A stretch of DNA of 64,000 nt from Clusia tigrina (taxonomy: Eukaryota > Arthropoda > Insecta > Diptera > Clusiidae), in NCBI GenBank assembly GCA_920105625.2, contig OV050030.1, positions 70,221,611 through 70,285,610 on the forward strand, read 5' to 3'. The notes under the pieces are model-generated. The model worked only from the letters and a program-made list of their open reading frames with translations. It searched no databases and was not told the origin of the DNA. Shown piece by piece: positions 58,619-64,000 of this stretch. The position numbers and the translations under genes are program-made. Within the stretch, counting starts at the first letter, position 1. Each line of letters begins with the position of its first letter.

Positions 58619-58800
58619 GGACTAAGTGAGAATCTCCACCTTGAAGGAAGTATAAAAAGGGTTCAAGGGTGGGGAGATGTTCTCAGCGAGGGGAGGGGGA
58701 TGTTTTAGTGGGTGCAATTCTCACATCCCAAATCTGTGACGGCAGTTTTGATGATGCGGCAGGAATTTTTACCCTCTCTACCCAAAAAAAAAAAAGATTT
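58619..58800 (+). other. 3' UTR and poly(A) of LINE L3
   Basis: About 165 bp after the stop, then an A12 run at about 58786. The boundary with flanking DNA is uncertain because a second A-rich stretch follows. Confidence 0.55.
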
Positions 58801-59404
58801 AAAAAAAAAGTCAAAGAAACAAAACTCAAGGCGGTCATAAATAAATTAACCTATTACGAAGCTGCTGAGGATGATTATTATTATGGTGACGATACCGACA
58901 ATACTTGATATTAATTGTATAGCTGAAAACATCAACATTTGAGTTTTCAGTATAGAAAATCCAGCGTATCTGCCGTGATTTACATATGTCATATTTTCTG
59001 AAGAGGGAACGATATTGATAGCCAAAATCCAAGGTTAGTCCCTAATTTTAGTGAGAAACGGCTACATCAAAAATAACAGCCCCAATTTCCATCGTTCATT
59101 TAGATTCGCAGACAGATTAATCTCCTGGCGCAAAATTCAATCTAAACACGAAACGATCCAGCACTACATAGCCAAGCTTTATCAGCTAACTTCGTAACAT
59201 TTTCTCCAATTAAAAAATCTACACATTCACTTACTAAGCGAATATTTATTTTAACTTCATCAGAAGCGCAACTACTCGCATAAGCTTGCATATTTTTACA
59301 CGTACCGTTCCAGAAAGAAGATTATTTCACCCCAACAACGCATCCTGAAATAACAGCTGCGGAAAATGCAGTTTATAGTAGCGTAGAATTAGTTCAATTT
59401 AATT
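58801..59404. other. unassigned AT-rich flank
   Basis: No ORF above 80 codons and no motif recognised. Confidence 0.4.
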
Positions 59405-59468
59405 TTTGATGATATATATATATAAATATATATGTATATATATGCACATACTCGTATATATATACATA

Positions 59469-59557
<89 letters not shown>

Positions 59558-59571
59558 GAGTATATATATAT
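59405..59571. repeat. (AT)n microsatellite
   Basis: Nearly uninterrupted TA dinucleotides from about 59470 to 59556, with ATGTATAT and ACGAGTAT interruptions at both ends. Confidence 0.95.
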
Positions 59572-59728
59572 GTTAAAAAAGGAATACAAAAAAATAAAAA
59601 CAAAAACAAAAAATACAACATACATATGGGAAAACTAAAAATAAATGTAGAACATTAAGAATTATTTGCTATAAAGTAGTTGCACTACCTTTTTGTAGAA
59701 AGAGTGGAGAAATATTGTGATATAATTA

Positions 59729-59807
59729 TGTTCGCCGAGGGACTTCAACCCAACAATGACGGCCGTCAACAGAACCTGCAGGTAGCAGAGGTCGCGTTTA
59801 TAGTAGC
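59729..59807 (+). pseudogene. env: env tail relic
   Basis: Plus-strand AEGLQPNNDGRQQNLQVAEVA then a stop, related to the tails at 35601 and 40087. Confidence 0.55.
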
Positions 59808-60102
59808 GTAGCATAAGTAATTTGAAATTTTGTTTGTAATTTTGTTTGTATACACGCCAGTGAGAAAAGAGATCAAAAAATATACAGATATAAAAAAAGA
59901 AAAATGCAAAAGAAAACAGAAATATAAATATATAAGAAAAAAAGGAAAAGAATGTGGAAAATAAAAAAACTTATAAAGAGAACAAAACAAAACAAATAAT
60001 AAAACCCAAAATATGGCGATTTAAAAGAATATGTATTATAGGATTTATTCAATGCACAAAGTTGCTCATGGTGCAAGAAAAATGTTATTGAACTATTCAC
60101 TA

Positions 60103-60142
60103 GAAGTTAGTTGCACTACCTTCTCCAGAAAGAGGGGAGAGA
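60103..60142 (+). promoter_or_regulatory. hairpin (one mismatch) and polypurine tract
   Basis: Hairpin at 60103-60123 with CTACC instead of CTAAC in the right arm. Purine run AGAAAGAGGGGAGAGA up to the LTR. Confidence 0.65.
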
Positions 60143-60412
60143 TGTTCTGAGACAAAATCACAGCACCAACTCCTAATAGACACTACATCTTTGGGGTAGT
60201 TAGCTTTTAAGAAGTAGTGTTAAGTAAGCACTTATATTTTAGATTGTGAGCATTATTAGTAAATAGTGATCTATGAATAATCTTTATGCGACCTTTTAGG
60301 GTGTTACGCAATCGAGTTGGCGACGGGCCGTGGCGTGTAGAATGCGTAGTCGGCATTCTTATATTAAATAGGTCAGTGGATTAAGGAGTATGTTTTTAAG
60401 AAATAAAGGTCA
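60143..60412 (+). repeat. deleted LTR (copy 4)
   Basis: TGTTCTGAG start, GGGTGTTACG in the middle, and a TTTTAAGAAATAAAG poly(A)-signal stretch near its end. The TATA box region and the U5 end are missing. Confidence 0.6.
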
Positions 60413-60620
60413 AAGGCCATCACCAAGTTGAAGGCAATCAGAAGCTTTACTCTGCTCTAATAAAAGCTGGGCCAACCTAAATATTTCATTATATTTAATA
60501 ATCCTGCGTACGATTTTGTTTCATGTACTCTGGGTTATTATGTCCCAGAAACGTTTCATTTCATAAAACACTATGACTTTCTTTTAAAAAAATCCTTGTC
60601 TGCATCCAGGTGTATTTTGC
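60413..60620. other. short unassigned flank
   Basis: No feature seen. Confidence 0.4.
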
Positions 60621-60624
60621 AAAT

Positions 60625-60655
60625 ATATTTATTTTTATTTATTTATTTATTTCAG
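60625..60655 (-). repeat. (AAAT)n tail of LINE L4
   Basis: On the plus strand ATTT repeats. On the element's strand this is a tetramer tail directly following the RT remainder, so the 3' part of ORF2 is short or deleted. Confidence 0.7.
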
Positions 60656-60699
60656 TCTACTGATAATTAAATCTTACAGACTATATACTGATCTGGTGT

Positions 60700-61677
60700 A
60701 AGTAACTACACAGCATTTATTAATATTCAGCTTCAAATTGTTCGATTTGCACCACCTATGAAAATTTTATAGGTCATCTTCTAGCTTATAACAATCTGAT
60801 AACTGTGAAACTTCTAGAAAGACCTTAACATCATCAGCGAACATTAAACATTTTGAAAATTTATATTTATAAAAATTAAAAATAAAAGAGGACCACAATG
60901 TGTCCCCTATGGTTTACCAGAGAAAGCGTCTACCGCAATGTCAGATAAAAAAGAGACGATTTTAACGAATAATTTTCTATTTGTTAGGCAACTTTTAAAG
61001 AATTTTAACAGATTTCCTGAAAAGCCAATTTTTTTTAATTTACAAAGAAGAATGCTGTGATCAACGTTATCAAATGCTTTTGCAAAGTCTGTATAGACAA
61101 CATCTAATTGATTGTTATTATTCAATACATCAACAATATTTCTCGAAAACAATGTCAAGTTTGAGCACGTGGATCTACCAGGCAGAAAAACATGCTGGCA
61201 ATCTAAAATTAGGTCTTTAACATGGTTTAATAATTTAATTTGAATAACATGATCAAGTAGCTTAGCAAAACTACTTTGTTTTACAGTTGCTCTATAGTTC
61301 CTTATATTGCTTCGATCACCTGATTTTAAAATAGGAACAATAGAGCATGTCTTCCAAGATTGAAGGAAAGTTCCATCTTTAACACAAGAATTAAATAAGA
61401 AAGCTATTGGTTTAGCTACGTTATCAGTGGTGTATTTAAAAAATATAGGTGGGAAATCTCCTTGCTCATAAAAGTAACTTGGTTTTATATCCGACACAGC
61501 AAACAGTACATCTTCCTCTGTTATAACAAATTCATCCAAAGAGCCAAGAACAAATAATCCAAAATTATCCATACCATTCGAAACCTCATCATAATCCTGA
61601 TAAACAGTTTGGAAGAACTTAGCAAAGAGATTGCAAGATTCTACTGTATTATTAGACTTCTCTCCATCCAACTCCAA
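60700..61677 (-). pseudogene. reverse transcriptase of LINE L4
   Basis: 61677-60907 is open for 256 codons: FPPIFFKYTTDNVAKPIAFL, KTCSIVPILKSGD, FLPGRSTCSNLTLF, VVYTDFAKAFDNVDHSIL (first catalytic Asp). After a stop the frame continues as GTHCGPLLF and MFADDVKVF (near 60840, catalytic Asp pair), then WCKSNNLKLNINKC before the end. Confidence 0.8.
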
Positions 61678-62259
61678 AGTTGATGGAAAACCATTTGAAT
61701 TTCGTTTAAATTCACATATTTCCAGAACGAAGACGGATTTACTTTTAAGTTGGCTTCAATCCTTTTATTATATTGGTTATATAACAATTTATGAAGGGAA
61801 TCGAATTCATTACGTATTTGCAAGAATCACGATCGATCGGATTCTAGACCGGTAATTCTAAACTTTTTAAAAGCTTTATTCTTAACATTTTTCATATTGG
61901 CTAATTTGGCATTAAACCAAGGCTTGTCTTGCCTAATATTTGATTTTTTTTTTTTGGAATGTATTTTGAAATCGCATTATAAAATGTTTCGCAAATATAG
62001 TTATATACCTCATAAGGGCCTTTAAATGAATTCAAAACAGACCAGTCAACATTATTTAGTAACTCATTTATTTTGGTGAAATTACCTTTACGAATGTCAA
62101 ATTTTTCAGAAAAGCCCTCTGCTTTTTTATCAAATTTCTAAAACTCAAATCTGATAGTCAACGCCTTATGATGCATGCTGTTCTTCATTACCGGCGCTAT
62201 GTTATTTTCACAAATAGCTCTAACTTTTATGGTTGCGAATACTGGGTCTAAAATCCGGT
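61678..62259 (-). pseudogene. EN-RT linker of LINE L4, broken
   Basis: Minus-strand pieces such as SSFWKYVNLN and AWFNAKLANMKNVKNKAFKKF-like stretches in several frames. These are the usual linker of CR1/Jockey ORF2. Confidence 0.5.
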
Positions 62260-62790
62260 TTAGATCGTTTTTACAAAGTTAATTTGTTGAAAATAATTTG
62301 ATAAAAAATAATTCATTACCATTGATTCAATAACTGTTTTAATGTTAAAAGGTAGTAAGCTATTATCATCGAAAGCCCATGATATATTACCTAAGTTAAA
62401 ATCACTTAAAACTATACAATGATGATTTAAATCTAGTGAATCTATTATATAACTTATATTGTTTAAATGACAAGAATATAAACTATTTGGTGGTATATAG
62501 AAGACAATAATAAATATTACAACGTCTTTGGAAATAGAAATTCTTACGCAAAGTTGTTCAAGTCGTTTGTCATTCACTGACTGTAATTGGAGAAGTTTAT
62601 TGGAAAGATTAGCTCTTACCGATATCAAAACCCCACCACAGCGTTCATAGCCACAGGATATTGGACATCGATCGCATCGATAAACACAATAATCATCATC
62701 AAAGAGTTCAGCTGCCTTCGTGAAGCCAAGTTTCTGTTAGCGTTATTATATCGTATTCATAGAGAGACATAGCAGCTGGAACTGGGATGT
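62260..62790 (-). pseudogene. endonuclease of LINE L4
   Basis: YDIITLTETWLHEGS (catalytic Glu) near 62740, then after a stop YCVYRCDRCPISCGYERCGGVLISVRANL, VFYIPPNS and CIVLSDFNLGNISW (catalytic Asp, Asn) in the frame 62628-62260. The last blocks (LDL, SDH) are broken. Confidence 0.7.
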
Positions 62791-62917
62791 TTTTGTTCTT
62801 ATTCCTCCAGCATTTTGATAATAAAGCGAAAAACCAAATTTTTGTTTTTGTAAGTTGGATCGAGCTTCATAAGTGTACTTTTGTTGCTTTCTCTCTTAGC
62901 TTGTGTTGGTTAAGCAA

Positions 62918-63286
62918 TTATAGGACCGTATGTTTTTCGGCGATTTTTGGAAAAAACTGAAAAGGACGCACTTTAACGTTAGCAGGCCACAGATCCAAAA
63001 CCAGCAGCTTTTCGTAGAATAAATCAGCTACAACCAATTTAAAGTTGACTCTCTTCAGGGAATCCAGTGAAACCTCCTTCTTCACTAGTTTATAGCATGA
63101 GAGAAGATGTTTCTCAATCCCAGCATGATTTGAAACATAACCAATTATATTCTCAGCTGTTACAGAAGGAGAAAATGATGCCAGGTGTACCCACTTCATT
63201 TGAACAGCTACATCAAGTTCAGAGTTAGCATCAGAACCAACAACAAGAGGTTTTTTCTCTTGTTGTTTTTCTTCACCCTGATCCAA
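62918..63286 (-). CDS. ORF1 C-terminal domain of LINE L4
   Basis: 122 open codons: WVHLASFSPSVTAENIIGYV, LLSCYKLVKKEVSLDSLKRVNFKLVV, LWPANVKVRPFQFF. The fold pattern looks like the small RRM-like or C-terminal domain of CR1/Jockey-type ORF1 proteins, which bind RNA. Confidence 0.55.
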   Translation of the reverse strand: MDQGEEKQQEKKPLVVGSDANSELDVAVQMKWVHLASFSPSVTAENIIGYVSNHAGIEKHLLSCYKLVKKEVSLDSLKRVNFKLVVADLFYEKLLVLDLWPANVKVRPFQFFPKIAEKHTVL

Positions 63287-63405
63287 TCTGAGTTACGCTG
63301 AGAAGTCAGTAAAGGAGAAGGTGTAGGCAGAAGAATTGGCATACTGTGTTTCTTTAATAGCAGCATTAAGAGTGCGCGAAGCAGTTAGAAGCATTAGAAG
63401 TAGCT

Positions 63406-63937
63406 TCAGCTGGAGAAATAGAAGCTGCAGCTGCGGCTGCGGCAGCGTAATGCACCTTCGGGAGTAGCGGAGAGAGTATCAAATATCAGCAACGGTGACA
63501 CAGGGGCAGCACATTCATTAGCTTTATTGTATTGCTTAATTCGATGAACAGTTTTATTTTTATCACTTTTAACAAAAAAGTCACGAACATTTGATTGTAG
63601 GCCCTTGACATCGTTGCTAAGACGAGATATTGCAGAAATCATATTCGCATAAATTTCTCTGCACGGTATGAAGTTCTGATTTCATATCTTCAATTTTTTG
63701 TACTAATAGTTCCTTATCCGCTTGCAATGATTTAATTACAGAGAAAGCATTCGAATTTTCTGATCTCAATGCTAAAATTTCGTTAAACAGCAAAGTAATT
63801 TTTGACTTATTGCACTTCTCTTGCTGTCCTAAAACCGGTTTAGATTGCTGTTGTTGTTTTTGTATAGCGGCACAAGCGCTTTGACTTTGAATTTGCTGCG
63901 ATAATTGTGAGTCTTTAGAAGAGGTCAAAGAACACAA
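63406..63937 (-). pseudogene. ORF1 N-terminal part of LINE L4
   Basis: Two frames: 63937-63617 contains a coiled coil (ALRSENSNAFSVIKSLQADK, VQKIEDMKSELHTV), and 63642-63406 continues with ISRLSNDVKGLQSNVRDFFV. A coiled coil before the C-terminal domain is usual for trimeric ORF1 proteins. Confidence 0.5.
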
Positions 63938-64000
63938 ATTAATATTTGTTAATACATTTTTGGCTATGGTAGCAGATGGAGGCGGCGAACGAATGGAATT

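Larger units (their letters stand above)
33736..58800 (+). mobile_element. R1-type LINE (L3), interrupted by a provirus and by LINE L2
   Basis: The remaining pieces are a left segment (33736-34696), the ORF1 remainder and part of the endonuclease (50125-51093), the rest of the endonuclease, RT and C-terminus (56536-58618), and a 3' UTR with poly(A) near 58800. The provirus insertion is proven by ACCC at both edges. The LINE L2 insertion is proven by TAAGTACATGGAA at both edges (51081-51093, 56523-56535), and the endonuclease motif SDHQYI continues after the join. RT followed directly by a His/Cys end without RNase H points to the R1 group. The left boundary is approximate. Confidence 0.75.
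59581..60412 (+). mobile_element. relic of the errantivirus-like family (copy 4), with partial duplication
   Basis: 59581-59725 holds an A-rich part, a degenerate hairpin (GTAGTTGCACTAC) and a purine tract followed by TATTGTGATA, an LTR start. Then an env tail (59729-59807) and a second A-rich part, hairpin, purine tract and LTR (60143-60412) follow. The 3' module is thus present twice. It is the same family as 1-931 and the 34697 provirus, but older. Confidence 0.75.
60621..64000 (-). mobile_element. CR1/Jockey-group LINE (L4), extends beyond the window
   Basis: Minus strand: ORF1 (63937-62918), endonuclease (about 62790-62260), RT (61677 to about 60700), and a 3' tail of (AAAT)n at 60625-60655. 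No RNase H. Frames are broken in many places. The RT style (LDVVYTDFAKAFDNVDH, FADDV) fits CR1/Jockey. Confidence 0.75.

Noticed and set aside
58640..58660. TATA box in LINE L3 3' UTR (GTATAAAAAG)
   Set aside because: No initiator or ORF follows at a sensible distance.

Overview
The window is repeat-rich DNA from an insect, most likely a dipteran (tephritid-like) fly. I find no host gene, tRNA or rRNA that I can support. Almost everything is transposable elements inserted into each other: Ty3/Gypsy retroelements with env genes, one BEL/Pao element, and several non-LTR retrotransposons (LINEs). The organism call is an inference from the element families (errantivirus/gypsy-type, mdg1/mdg3-like, BEL/Pao, RNase-H-bearing LOA/I-type and R1-type LINEs), the AT-rich DNA and the long (AT)n tracts.

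Layout. 1-931 (+): 3' end of an errantivirus-like provirus (post-env A-rich segment, hairpin, polypurine tract, LTR). 932-1727: unassigned, then a GC-rich block. 1728-1972: a perfect 111-bp-arm palindrome made from env sequence. 1862-13005 (-): Gypsy element E1 (LTR, gag, PR/RT, RNase H, integrase, start of env), split by LINE L1 (+, 6102-11809, target-site duplication about 12 bp). 13006-15279: (AT)n microsatellite, a 58-bp tandem repeat with hairpins, and unassigned DNA. 15280-33330 (-): old mdg1/mdg3-like element E3, interrupted by gypsy-type E2 (16183-22898, TSD TGTA), a LINE fragment (about 23560-24620) and BEL/Pao element E4 (26684-32155). 33736-58800 (+): R1-type LINE L3, interrupted by a 15.4-kb compound provirus (34697-50124, TSD ACCC) and by LOA/I-type LINE L2 (51094-56522, 13-bp TSD). 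58801-60412: AT-rich DNA, (AT)n, and another relic of the provirus family (+). 60621-64000 (-): a CR1/Jockey-group LINE, L4.

The compound provirus is the most interesting object. Its two outer LTRs differ at only two positions that I spotted, and they share the same 4-bp target duplication. Inside, read on the minus strand, are gag, protease, pol, a spacer, an intact 610-residue fusion-type envelope gene, a second and divergent 3' LTR, a second integrase reading frame, an unrecognised ORF and finally the outer 3' LTR. In the pol-env spacer, on the opposite strand, lies a compact transcription unit: a TATA box, an initiator 29 bp downstream, a 128-codon ORF with strongly GC-rich third positions, and several AATAAA signals. 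I do not recognise its product. The family's second pol-env spacer, in the same provirus, lacks it. An antisense accessory gene carried by an insect endogenous retrovirus is the best candidate here for something undescribed.

Most other coding regions are broken by frameshifts, stop codons or deletions and are best read as dead copies. All assignments come from reading motifs by eye; no database search was run.
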